Below, piece by piece: positions 1 through 8,066 of a DNA stretch of 64,000 nt. Each line of letters opens with the position of its first letter. Position 1 is the first letter of the stretch. The notes under the pieces were generated by a model. The model was not told the origin of the DNA. It saw nothing but the letters and a program-made list of their open reading frames with translations, and searched no databases. The stretch comes from Pyxidicoccus parkwaysis (GTDB lineage Bacteria; Myxococcota; Myxococcia; Myxococcales; Myxococcaceae). The DNA is taken from the NCBI RefSeq assembly GCF_017301735.1, contig NZ_CP071090.1:12073001-12137000 (forward strand). The letters are read 5' to 3'. The position numbers were made by a program, and so were the translations under genes.

Positions 1-2
1 CG

Positions 3-287
3 GACGCCCGGACGGACGCGGAGATGGAAGTGGCGCGCAAGCGGGGCCGCGAGCCGGTGGTGGGCGCGGTGGCGCTCAAGGGCGAGGGCGTGCTGGAGAC
101 CTTCCACGCGGTGGCCCAGGCGGCCTACCGGCGGCTGGACGCGCGCGCCCACCTGGCGCGCAACCTGGGGCTGACGGAGGAGGAGTTCCTCGGGCAGATC
201 TTCCGGAGGATGGACGTGCGGGGCACGGAACTGGAGGCCCTCTACGGGCAGCCCGCCGACGGCGAGCGCAGCGGGGGCTCGCGATGA
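3..287 (+). CDS. Ras-like small GTPase (MglA/Rab type), C-terminal fragment
   Basis: The reading frame is open from the window edge, so the gene starts upstream; the first ATG at 24 is internal. The visible 95 residues match the last third of myxobacterial Ras-like GTPases: a segment like VVGAVALKGEGVLETF corresponds to the G5 region and final helix (in MglA-type proteins, the switch to a GVxxTL/F helix). The nucleotide-binding P-loop lies outside the window. The stop overlaps the next gene's start as ATGA, so the GTPase and the histidine kinase are probably translated together. A GTPase coupled to a sensor kinase is plausible but inferred. Confidence 0.65.
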   Translation, partial: DARTDAEMEVARKRGREPVVGAVALKGEGVLETFHAVAQAAYRRLDARAHLARNLGLTEEEFLGQIFRRMDVRGTELEALYGQPADGERSGGSR

Positions 288-1786
288 GCGCCTCGAGCGG
301 CCCGCCGGACAGCGCGGGCGCCCAGCGCCGCGAGTCCGTGCTCCAGCGGAGGCTGGGGCTGGAGGACATGCTGGACTTGCCCTCCTTCACGGAGGTGGTG
401 CGCAGCTTCAGCGAGCTGTACCGCGTGGGCATCAAGGTGCTGGACACGCGGGGCACCAAGCTGGCGGACGTGAAGGTGGGGCACGGGGACTTCTGCTCGT
501 ACGTCTTCTCCTTCCCGGACGGGCGCACGCGCTGCACGGCGACGGTGGCGCGGGTGAAGGACGGCCCGGTGGCGCCGGTGCACGGGGCGCGGCCCGCGGT
601 GGGCGAGGGCGTGGAGGAGGCGGGCATCGTCGCGCTGCCGTGCTTCACCGGCCTGCGCTACCTGGTGATGCCGGTGCGCTGGGAGGGCGACCCGCTGGGC
701 CGCGTCATCCTGGGGCCCTTCACGCCGGAGGAGCTGCGCGACTTCCCGCCCACGCTGACGGACATCTCCGGGGTGGACCTGGCGCGGGCGCACGAATTGG
801 TGGCGAAGGTGCGGCGCGCGCCCGAGCGCACGGCGGCCCAGGTGCTGGTGCACTTCGGGCAGGTGCTGGCGTCGCTGGTGGCCAGCGGACAGCGCGCGTA
901 CCTGACGACGCAGCTCCACATCGAGGCGATGCTGGACACGCACCGCGAGCTGGAGGCGCACAACTCGCGGCTGGCGCAGGCGAACACGCGGCTGAAGGAG
1001 CTGGACCGGCTGAAGTCCACGTTCCTGGGCACGGTGAGCCACGAGCTGCGCACGCCGCTGGCGTCCATCATCGGCTACTCGGAGATGCTGGCCGAGGGCC
1101 TCGCCGGTGCGCTCAACCCGGAGCAGCTGCTGTACGTCCGGACGATTGTGGAGAAGGGTGAGTCGCTGCTGAACCTCATCTCGTCCATCCTGGATTTGAG
1201 CCAGATTGAGGCGGGCAAGCTGCGGCTGGCGATTGCGCCGGTGGACCTGAGCGGGGTCATCCACACGGCGGTGTCGAGCGTGGCGCCGCAGGCGCAGCGC
1301 AAGGGCGTGGAGCTGGAGGTGAAGCTGCCTCCCACGACGCAGCCCCGGCTGGCGGCGGACGCGGACAAGCTGCGACAGGTGGTGGTGAACCTGCTTGCCA
1401 ACGCGGTGAAGTTCACCTCGTCCGGGGGCCGGGTGTCGGTGGTGATGTCCGAGCTGAGCGCGCAGGTGGAGCTGGGCGCGCAGGGCTACCGCGTGTCGGT
1501 GGAGGACACCGGCGTGGGCATCCGCCAGGACCAGTTCGAGCACATCTTCCAGAGCTTCTACCAGGTGGACGGCAGCTCCACGCGCGAGCACGGCGGCGCG
1601 GGGCTGGGACTGGCGATTGTGAAGAGTCTGGTGGAAGGGCACGGCGGGCGCGTGTCCGTGGAGAGCGAGTTCGGCCGGGGCTCGCGCTTCACGGTGGTGC
1701 TGCCGCTGCACCCGCCGCTGCCGGACCAGGGGCCGCTGCTGGCGGTGGCTCCGGTGCCGGACTCGTCCGGGCAGGACCGGTTCTGA
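284..1786 (+). CDS. PocR-domain sensor histidine kinase
   Basis: A 500-residue soluble kinase with no membrane segment. Residues about 28-200 resemble the PocR sensory domain, with FCSYVFSFPDGRTRC and a conserved late Cys/Gly-rich part. A short coiled coil follows (215-245). The HisKA domain has the phospho-acceptor His253 in VSHELRTPLA. The HATPase domain has an N-box near Asn373 (NLLANAVKF), a G1 box DTGVGI near 408 and a G2 box GGAGLGLAI near 437. PocR domains are thought to bind small organic ligands. No response regulator is adjacent. The start overlaps the preceding GTPase stop by 4 bp, supporting a shared operon. Confidence 0.88.
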   Translation: MSASSGPPDSAGAQRRESVLQRRLGLEDMLDLPSFTEVVRSFSELYRVGIKVLDTRGTKLADVKVGHGDFCSYVFSFPDGRTRCTATVARVKDGPVAPVHGARPAVGEGVEEAGIVALPCFTGLRYLVMPVRWEGDPLGRVILGPFTPEELRDFPPTLTDISGVDLARAHELVAKVRRAPERTAAQVLVHFGQVLASLVASGQRAYLTTQLHIEAMLDTHRELEAHNSRLAQANTRLKELDRLKSTFLGTVSHELRTPLASIIGYSEMLAEGLAGALNPEQLLYVRTIVEKGESLLNLISSILDLSQIEAGKLRLAIAPVDLSGVIHTAVSSVAPQAQRKGVELEVKLPPTTQPRLAADADKLRQVVVNLLANAVKFTSSGGRVSVVMSELSAQVELGAQGYRVSVEDTGVGIRQDQFEHIFQSFYQVDGSSTREHGGAGLGLAIVKSLVEGHGGRVSVESEFGRGSRFTVVLPLHPPLPDQGPLLAVAPVPDSSGQDRF

Positions 1787-1803
1787 GCGTCGACTTTCAC
1801 GTG

Positions 1804-1825
1804 GGGGGCGTCACATGACGCCCCC
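1804..1825. terminator. Stem-loop after the PocR kinase gene
   Basis: A perfect 9-bp stem (GGGGGCGTC / GACGCCCCC) with a 4-nt ACAT loop lies 18 bp past the kinase stop. There is no T run, so it is a hairpin that may end or stabilise the transcript rather than a classic intrinsic terminator. It ends about 34 bp before the next start. Confidence 0.55.
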
Positions 1826-1858
1826 GTGACCCGGGGTCAGCGCGTATCCTCCCGCGCC

Positions 1859-2446
1859 ATGCTTACCGGACGTCCTCCCGCAGCTTCGTACGTACTCATC
1901 GACGCCGAGAACATCGACTGGGCCGTGTCCAACGTGGTGGGACGCAAGCCCGAGTCCCAGGACCGCGTGCAGTTCGACCGGCTGGTGTCCTTCTGCGAGA
2001 ACAACTTCCCGGCTCCGGTGCGCTGCGTGGTGGTGCTCAACGCGCGCGGCGAGCAGCTGCCGGACGTCATGATTGGCTTCGTGCGCGCGCTGAAGTCCGC
2101 GGGCTGCGAGGTGGCGCTCCTGTACGGACGTCCCGACCAGAAGGTGGTGGACCTGGGCATCCTCAAGCTGCTGGAGAACATCCGCACGCAGCGGCCCAAT
2201 GCCTCGGTGGTGCTGGCCAGCCACGACGGCGCGGACTTCGCGGACGCGCTGAAGCCCATGCTCGCGGAGAAGCGGCAGGTGGTGGTGCTCGGCCTGCGCG
2301 AGTACGTGAGCCAGAAGTTCCGTGAGCTGGTGCCCTCGGGCCTGAAGATTCTGGACCTGGAGCTCAACGCCCGCGTCTTCCAGCGCCCCCTGCCGCGCAT
2401 GCTCCCCGTCAACGTGGACGAGTTCGACGCGACGGTGTTCCTGTAA
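1859..2446 (+). CDS. NYN (PIN-like) domain protein, putative RNase
   Basis: A 195-residue cytoplasmic protein made almost entirely of a NYN domain. The N-terminus reads YVLIDAENIDW with Asp15. Further acidic positions follow: Asp98 in the QKVVDLGIL segment and Asp123/Asp126 in SHDGADF. These match the metal-binding acidic residues of PIN-like nucleases, a family that acts on RNA. The ATG at 1859 is preferred because the homology begins a few residues after it and an upstream in-frame ATG (1826) lies in the hairpin region. It converges on the TPR-CHAT gene 23 bp away. The substrate is unknown. Confidence 0.8.
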   Translation: MLTGRPPAASYVLIDAENIDWAVSNVVGRKPESQDRVQFDRLVSFCENNFPAPVRCVVVLNARGEQLPDVMIGFVRALKSAGCEVALLYGRPDQKVVDLGILKLLENIRTQRPNASVVLASHDGADFADALKPMLAEKRQVVVLGLREYVSQKFRELVPSGLKILDLELNARVFQRPLPRMLPVNVDEFDATVFL

Positions 2447-2469
2447 CGGCGTTCCTGTAGTTGCTGGAT

Positions 2470-5304
2470 TCACCGGGCGGGGGCGAGCCGCAGCGGGCCG
2501 TCCCTGCCCACGGAGATGAAGGGCGCCCAGTGGTACGGGTGGGGATGCGTCTTGCGCAGCTCGAGCATGGCGAGGTGCAGCGCCTCCGAGCGTCCCTTCC
2601 CGGCCCGCAGGTGGCGGTAATAGTCCTCCATGAGCAGGCGGGTGGTGTCGTCGCTCACCTTCCACAGGCTCATCACCACCGTCTCCGCGCCCGCGATGGC
2701 GAAGGCGCGGCGCAGGCCGTAGATGCCGTCGCCCGGCTTCACGTCGCCGCGGCCCGTGTCACAGGCGGAGAGCACGACGAGCTGGGTGCACCGCAGGTCG
2801 AGCCCGGCCAGCTCCAGGGCCGTGACGCGCGAGTGGCCACCCCGTGCATCCGAGAGGACGAGCCCGGAGCGGAGCAACGGGTCCTCCGGAGGCGGAGTCC
2901 GTGCGCCATTCATGCCGCCGAACTGGCCGAGCGCCCGGGTACCGCGCGGGGGCTCTTCATCGTTGTCGTAGTAGCCATGGCCGGCGATGTGGAGCAATCC
3001 AGGCGAGTGGACCTCGAGGAGCCTCTGCTTCGTGGCTTCGGGGCCCAGGTAGACCTGGGTCTGCGGCAGCAGGCTCTTGATGGTCAGGGCCTCCTCGCGG
3101 GTTCCGGGCAACGGCGCACTGAACAGCGCGTCGGCGTCGTCGCGTCGCGCGCTGTCGTAGCGGGCGTCGTGAGAGGCCTCGGACCGCGTGCCCAGGGGAG
3201 GGGCGACGCTGGGGGCGAAGACGACCACGGAGCTCGACTTCGGGGCGTCCTCCGGGTGCGGTAGCAGGTCGCTGACGGAGTTGACGTAGGAAAGCTCGAA
3301 GCGCTCGATGAGGAACCCCTTGCCGTCGTGCAAGGCATCGAAGGGCACGAGGCCGAGCTGGCCGTCCGGGGCGAGGAAGAGGTGCCGGGCCTGCCCCACG
3401 AGCGGCAGCACCGGGCGGACGACGAGCGAGGAGAGCCTGGCCGTGGAGCGCGGGTGATGAGCGTCACGGCGGGCCAGCGCAGCGCGCTGCTGCACCGCGG
3501 CTTCGTCGATGCGGTCCGCCGGGCCCAGGTCGACGGCCTGGATGCGTGCATCCGGGGTGAGCACCATCGCCAGGTAGCGGCGCTGGCCGGGGCCTTGGGA
3601 CGGCCGGTCCGTATAGGCCATCCATTCCACCAGCGCGCCATCCCGGGGAAGCTCGGCGGCGACGCGGTCGACGAGGTCCTCGACGGAGGGGCGCCGGGTG
3701 AGCTCCCGCAGGCGCGCGGAGCGTCTCGCGAGGTCCGCTTCGAGCGCATCCCCCTGCGTGGCGAGCTCCTTCAGGATTTGTTGATACTCGGAGAACGGCA
3801 GCGGGCCGGGACCTCCGAACGACAGCACGGCGAGCCGCTCTCGCAGCTTGCGCCATTGCGTGAAGGTGTCGCGGTCCTTCGCCTCGAGGCTGTCGTGAAT
3901 GGCGCGCATGCTCGCGGCGGGCTCCTCGACAGAGCGCCCCTTGCGCAGCAGCACGGTGGTGAGGACCACGCGCTGCAAGCCGGCGTCGGAGGGATGCTCC
4001 CGCAGCAGCGTGTAGAGGCGCTCCTCGTTCTCGCGGAGGCGCTGGAGGTAGCGCGTGAGGCGTGACTCGGAGAGGCCCGTTGCCTCGCGGCGCAGGAACT
4101 CGTCGGAGATGGACAGGGACTGCATGAAGAGCGGCACGGCCTCCGCGAGCCGCTGCTGGCCGACGAGGACCCAGCCGAGGTTGTCGAGCGTCCGGGCCAC
4201 ATCGGGATGCCGCGGCCCCAGCGCCGCCTGCTGGATGGAGAGCGCCTGCCTGAGCAAGCCCTCCGCGAAGCCAGGGAGCCCCTGCTTCGAATAGAGGCCC
4301 GCGAGGTTGTTGAACGCAACCGCGATATCGGGATGCCCCTTCCAGAGCTCGCGGTCCTGGATGGAGAGCGCGAGCCAGTACAGCTGCTCGGCGACGATGG
4401 GTTGCCCCCGGCGGGAGTAGAGATTGGCGAGGTTGTTCAGCGCGGCCGCGACGTCGGGGTGGTTCTTCCCGAGCGACACCATCCGGATGAGGAGCACGCG
4501 CAAGAGCAGCGGCTCGGCTCGCGCATCCTGTCCCTGGAGGGAGTAGAGCCGCGCGAGGTTGGCGAGTGTGTCGGCCACTTCGGGGTGGTTCTCGCCGAGC
4601 GTCGTCTGCTGGATGTCGAGTGCGCGCCTGTACCGGGCCTCCGCCTGCTCGTGCAGCCCCTGGTCCGCATAGTGACGGCCGAGCTTGTTGAGCGTGCGGG
4701 CCACCTCGGGATGATTCCTTCCGAGGGACTCCTCCTGGATGGAGAGGGCCTGCTCGTACAGGGGCTCGGCCTTCGTGTGGAGGCTCTGGTTGGACCAGGC
4801 GACGGCGAGGTTGATGCGCGTGCGCGCCACGTCCGGGTGCTTCGTTCCGAGTGTCGCCTCGAGGATGGCGAGCGCGCGCTGATGAAGAGGCAAGGCGCGC
4901 GCGTACTGGTGCTGATGGGAATAGGAGAGCGCGAGGTTGTCGAGGGCCTGGGCGAGCTCGGGTGAGTCCGGGCCCCGCGCGGTTTCGAGAATGGAGACGG
5001 CGCGCTCGAACAGCGGCTCGGCCCGCGCGGGATGGCCTTGTTTGTCGTGGAGGATGGCGACGGTGGTGAGTGTCTGGGCAATCGCGGGATGATTCTTGCC
5101 CAGTACCTCCTCCTGGATGGCGAGCGCGCGCTCGCCAGATGGAAGGGCCGCTGCATACCTGCCGACCTGCTCGAGCCTCATCGCCTCGGCGTAAGCCGCG
5201 CTTGCGTCTTGTAACCGCGCATCCCGCCGTGCCACGACAGCCGTCAGTCCCGTCAGACAAACGAGGACGAAGACGGCCACCGTCCCTCCAAACACTCGCC
5301 GCAT
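2470..5304 (-). CDS. Membrane-anchored TPR-CHAT protease-like protein
   Basis: 944 residues. The first 25 residues form a hydrophobic helix (VAVFVLVCLTGLTAVVA), an uncleaved anchor or signal peptide, so the bulk is probably periplasmic or extracytoplasmic. Residues 37-400 hold about eight 42-residue TPR units with the kinesin-light-chain-like pattern (LGxxHPDVAxTLNNLA). A helical linker leads to a C-terminal CHAT domain (about 600-940) with the predicted dyad His776 (HIAGHG) and Cys848 (LSACDTG). CHAT proteins are caspase-related cysteine peptidases; in TPR-CHAT proteins the repeats bind a partner that controls the protease. The partner here is not evident. The downstream ADYC genes lie on the same strand upstream of its start. 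Confidence 0.9.
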   Translation of the reverse strand: MRRVFGGTVAVFVLVCLTGLTAVVARRDARLQDASAAYAEAMRLEQVGRYAAALPSGERALAIQEEVLGKNHPAIAQTLTTVAILHDKQGHPARAEPLFERAVSILETARGPDSPELAQALDNLALSYSHQHQYARALPLHQRALAILEATLGTKHPDVARTRINLAVAWSNQSLHTKAEPLYEQALSIQEESLGRNHPEVARTLNKLGRHYADQGLHEQAEARYRRALDIQQTTLGENHPEVADTLANLARLYSLQGQDARAEPLLLRVLLIRMVSLGKNHPDVAAALNNLANLYSRRGQPIVAEQLYWLALSIQDRELWKGHPDIAVAFNNLAGLYSKQGLPGFAEGLLRQALSIQQAALGPRHPDVARTLDNLGWVLVGQQRLAEAVPLFMQSLSISDEFLRREATGLSESRLTRYLQRLRENEERLYTLLREHPSDAGLQRVVLTTVLLRKGRSVEEPAASMRAIHDSLEAKDRDTFTQWRKLRERLAVLSFGGPGPLPFSEYQQILKELATQGDALEADLARRSARLRELTRRPSVEDLVDRVAAELPRDGALVEWMAYTDRPSQGPGQRRYLAMVLTPDARIQAVDLGPADRIDEAAVQQRAALARRDAHHPRSTARLSSLVVRPVLPLVGQARHLFLAPDGQLGLVPFDALHDGKGFLIERFELSYVNSVSDLLPHPEDAPKSSSVVVFAPSVAPPLGTRSEASHDARYDSARRDDADALFSAPLPGTREEALTIKSLLPQTQVYLGPEATKQRLLEVHSPGLLHIAGHGYYDNDEEPPRGTRALGQFGGMNGARTPPPEDPLLRSGLVLSDARGGHSRVTALELAGLDLRCTQLVVLSACDTGRGDVKPGDGIYGLRRAFAIAGAETVVMSLWKVSDDTTRLLMEDYYRHLRAGKGRSEALHLAMLELRKTHPHPYHWAPFISVGRDGPLRLAPAR

Positions 5305-5349
5305 ATGTCATCACTCCGTGTGCCCCGTACGGCCCGGGGGGACCGCGGA

Positions 5350-5390
5350 CCACCGTGGGGTGTCTGCCTCTCTCCTCGAGGAGACGGTGG
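5350..5390. promoter_or_regulatory. Nested inverted repeats between CHAT and ADYC genes
   Basis: A perfect 14-bp palindrome TCTCCTCGAGGAGA (5371-5384) lies inside a wider inverted pair CCACCG (5350-5355) and CGGTGG (5385-5390). It sits in the 156-bp gap downstream of the first ADYC gene and 46 bp upstream of the CHAT start, both on the minus strand. It could be an operator for the CHAT gene or a terminator for the ADYC gene; no T run is present. Confidence 0.4.
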
Positions 5391-5460
5391 CCCTGGGACT
5401 TTCTTACGCGCCGCCGGACGGTGGCGCTGTCACGGAGTTCACACCCCTGTGCCCCGGGGC

Positions 5461-6504
5461 TCAGGGTCTTCCATACGAGCGGTTTCGCAGCATCACGGTG
5501 TCGGGAGTCATGCCCTCGCGGCCCACGACGCAGTGGTCCCCGTTGCCCAGGTCCGGCGCCGGGTCCGCGCTGAAACGTCCGGGGCACTCGGCGAGGATGG
5601 TATTCACGGAGCTCCCATCGCGAGTCCGTGCGAGGCAGGTGGCGCCGTCGGGTGCCCAGGCTGCTTCGAATGAGGCACGTGCCGGGTCCCAGCTCGTGGA
5701 GGTCTCGGTCGTCCGGGAGAGCACGCCGAGCGAGTCATACATGTCGATGGTGGTGTACTCGAGCGCGTGGCTGCGTCCATCGCCGCAGTAGTCGGCGCGA
5801 GCCATGCGCGTGCAGGCCTGGTGGAGGCCAGCCAGTGACTGGCCGTTGCGCTCGCCCCACGGCTTGTAACCCCAGTCGATGCACTTGCTGATGGCGCCGA
5901 GCTCACACGCCAGCGTCAGCTTTCCCGGCGCATCTTTGTGTTGTCCGCCGGAATCCCAGACACCCGCCACCACCATGGCCCGGGGGTTCTGGACATAGCT
6001 GTTGGAGATACAGGGGTTCTCCCACTGCTGCGCCATGGGGTTCCAGGCCTCGATGCGGTACCACATGACATCGGGGTCCTGATGGGAGGGCTCGGCGCCG
6101 CAGAGGGCCACGTCCACGGACTTGCCGTCGCCGGAGGTGCCTCGAAATACGGTACCCACGAGACCGTAGGTCGCGTCCGGCGAAGCCACGAGACGGCCTC
6201 GCCGCAGAGACACGGACTTCACGTTGGGGGCCGGCACAACAAAGTTGTCGTTGTCGATGGAGACGAGCACGCTGCGCCGCTCGTCCGTCCTCTGTCCGCC
6301 ATCCCAGGAGCGCCTGGTGCCCCAGAGGAGCGTGCCGGCAGGGGCGAGACCGCGCTCGGGGGCCGGACTCAGACACCTGCTTGCGTATCGTCCCTTCGAG
6401 GCGTTCGCGCTCCAGGACGGAGCGATGGATGCGTCAGCGGCGAAGGCGGACGGAGTGAGTAGCAGGCAGCACAGCGGTAACAGGGAGAGCCTCAGCGCGT
6501 TCAT
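5461..6504 (-). CDS. Secreted ADYC-domain protein, copy 1
   Basis: 347 residues with a clear signal peptide (LSLLPLCCLLLTPSAFA, cleavage near residue 22). The body contains WYRIEAWNPMAQQWENPC, a KLTLACELGAISKCIDWGYKPWG stretch (positions about 195-220) and ACTRMARADYCGDG, the hallmark of the ADYC domain found in myxobacterial exported proteins. Conserved Cys residues suggest disulphides. Function is unknown for the family. It is closely paralogous to the gene at 6901-7965, pointing to tandem duplication. A start at 6504 places the signal peptide directly at the N-terminus. Confidence 0.85.
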   Translation of the reverse strand: MNALRLSLLPLCCLLLTPSAFAADASIAPSWSANASKGRYASRCLSPAPERGLAPAGTLLWGTRRSWDGGQRTDERRSVLVSIDNDNFVVPAPNVKSVSLRRGRLVASPDATYGLVGTVFRGTSGDGKSVDVALCGAEPSHQDPDVMWYRIEAWNPMAQQWENPCISNSYVQNPRAMVVAGVWDSGGQHKDAPGKLTLACELGAISKCIDWGYKPWGERNGQSLAGLHQACTRMARADYCGDGRSHALEYTTIDMYDSLGVLSRTTETSTSWDPARASFEAAWAPDGATCLARTRDGSSVNTILAECPGRFSADPAPDLGNGDHCVVGREGMTPDTVMLRNRSYGRP

Positions 6505-6657
6505 TGGGAAACCTCTCTTGGATGTGCAAGCGCTGGCGCGGGCCGGGCGCCTACAGCGGTGAAGAGCGGCTGAGACTCTCAGTTATGCAGAAATTCTTAC
6601 CGACCCCGGGGCACGTCCCGAGTGTTCGGGAGTGCCTCATTGCGGGGCCGGCCGTTC

Positions 6658-6845
6658 CTACGGGGGGGCTTGATGGATTGCAGCGGTGCGTCCAGGGTGA
6701 TTCTCCTGGATAGAGATTGCACGCTCCAGCAACTGGATGGAGAGCGCACGCTGCGGCAGCGCCTCGGCATGCGTCAGGTCACCTTGCTGACAGGTCAGGA
6801 TGTCCAATTGATTCAGTGACGTGGCGACGTCCGGAAATGAATGAA
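6658..6845 (-). pseudogene. Relic of a TPR (CHAT-type) gene
   Basis: The minus-strand frame encodes FPDVATSLNQLDILTCQQGD, then LTHAEALPQRALSIQLLERAISIQENHPG. These match the TPR units of the neighbouring TPR-CHAT protein (HPDVAxTLNNLA...AEPLxxRALSIQE...NHP), but units are deleted and fused (RALSIQ runs straight into LLERAISIQ) and the frame soon ends. Its apparent start lies inside the terminator hairpin, so it is not an expressed gene. It is best read as what remains of a second TPR gene that once sat between the two ADYC genes, suggesting that a TPR-ADYC pair was duplicated and one TPR partner lost. Confidence 0.6.
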
Positions 6846-6873
6846 AAAGGGCCCGTGAGTGACTCACGGGCCC
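6844..6873 (-). terminator. Rho-independent terminator of ADYC copy 2
   Basis: A near-perfect inverted repeat GGGCCCGTGAG-TGA-CTCACGGGCCC, read on the minus strand, is followed directly by TTTTT (AAAAA at 6844-6848 on the plus strand). It lies 28 bp past the stop of the second ADYC gene. Stem, short loop and T run make this the most classical terminator in the window. Confidence 0.85.
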
Positions 6874-6900
6874 ATTCAAGACGTACTCAATGAGCTCAGC

Positions 6901-7965
6901 TCAGCGGCCGTCGTACGACCGGTTCCGCAGCAGCACCATCTCGGGGCTCACGTCGTCACGCTGCACCGAGCAGCGGTCCTCGCCTCCGAAATCCACCGGC
7001 GGACCCTTGTGGAAGCGACCGGGGCACTCCCGGAGGATGGACTCCAGCGACTGGCCGTACCGCGTGCGTGCGAGGCACGTCGCGCCGTCCGGCGCCCAGG
7101 CCGCCTCGAATGAGGCGAGCGCCGGGTCCCAGCTCGCCGTGGCCTGCATCACCCGGGATTGGAGGCCGAAGCTGTCGTAGGCGTCGACGACGGTTCCATC
7201 CAGCGTGTGACTCTGTCCATTCCCGCAGTAGTCCGCGCGTGCCATCCGCGTGCAGGCCTGGTGCAGGTCGGCCAGCGACTTCCCATCACGCTCGGCCCAC
7301 GGCTTGTACCCCCAGGCAGCGCACTTGCTGATGACACCCGTCTCGCACGCCAGCGTCAGCTTGCCCGGCGCATTCCAGTGCGCGCCGCTGCTGTCCCAGG
7401 TCCCCCCCACCGGCAGTGCCCGAGGCACGGGCACCAGCCTGTCGCCCTGGCACGGGTTCTCCCATTCCTGCGCCATCGGGTTCCACGCCTCGATGCGGTA
7501 CCACTCCACCGAAGGGTCGTCAGTGGGCTCGGCGGCGCAGATGGCGACCTCTACCGGATTGCCTTCGCTGTCGGTCCCCTGGAGCACCGTCCCGACGATG
7601 CCGCGGGATGCATCCGGCAATGCCGTCAGGCGCCCCTCTTCGAGCCGCACTCCACTCACCCCGACAGGGGCCACGCGCAGCACATCACTGTCAATGACGG
7701 TGAGCACGCTGCGCTGCTCGTCCGCCTGCTGCTCGGGGTCCCACGTTTGCTTCGTGCCCCACAGCAGGGTGCCTTGAACATGGGTGCCCCGCTGGGGCGA
7801 CTGGCCCTGGCACCGCCGTGCGTAGTGGTCGACGGGCATCATCGATGCGACGGCAATGCCTGGCCGGGCCCGGGACGCGGTGGAAGGCGTCCGGTGGGCT
7901 GCGAGCACCGGCGGCGTGAGCAGCAGGCACACGGAGGTGAGCAGGGATTTCGTGAACGCTTTCAT
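6901..7965 (-). CDS. Secreted ADYC-domain protein, copy 2
   Basis: 354 residues with a signal peptide (SLLTSVCLLLTPPVLA). It is colinear with the neighbouring copy: GTLLWGTKQTWD, VEWYRIEAWNPMAQEWENPC, ISKCAAWGYKPWAERDGKSL, ACTRMARADYCGNG and a final ECPGRF...MVLLRNRSY segment are all shared. The N-terminal 50 residues diverge more than the core. It is followed by its own strong terminator, so it is transcribed separately from copy 1. The function is unknown; secretion and conserved Cys residues suggest an extracellular or periplasmic role. Confidence 0.85.
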   Translation of the reverse strand: MKAFTKSLLTSVCLLLTPPVLAAHRTPSTASRARPGIAVASMMPVDHYARRCQGQSPQRGTHVQGTLLWGTKQTWDPEQQADEQRSVLTVIDSDVLRVAPVGVSGVRLEEGRLTALPDASRGIVGTVLQGTDSEGNPVEVAICAAEPTDDPSVEWYRIEAWNPMAQEWENPCQGDRLVPVPRALPVGGTWDSSGAHWNAPGKLTLACETGVISKCAAWGYKPWAERDGKSLADLHQACTRMARADYCGNGQSHTLDGTVVDAYDSFGLQSRVMQATASWDPALASFEAAWAPDGATCLARTRYGQSLESILRECPGRFHKGPPVDFGGEDRCSVQRDDVSPEMVLLRNRSYDGR

Positions 7966-8066
7966 CGGCGTACCTCTCCGTTGGATGAGGCGACCGGTAC
8001 GGCACCGGCGCCTTCAATGGAGAGGAGCCCCCGGGACGGAGGCCTATGCATGGATTCGTACAGGAC

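Larger units (their letters stand above)
6505..6900. other. Gap between the ADYC genes: hairpin, TPR relic, terminator
   Basis: A 396-bp stretch without an intact gene. It holds the leader of ADYC copy 1, a hairpin at 6610-6636 (GGCAC, bulged G, TCCCGA, loop GTGT, TCGGGAGTGCC), a decayed TPR-coding remnant on the minus strand at about 6690-6845, and the terminator of ADYC copy 2 at 6844-6873. The 6610-6636 hairpin lies downstream of the relic and could be its old terminator. Confidence 0.6.
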
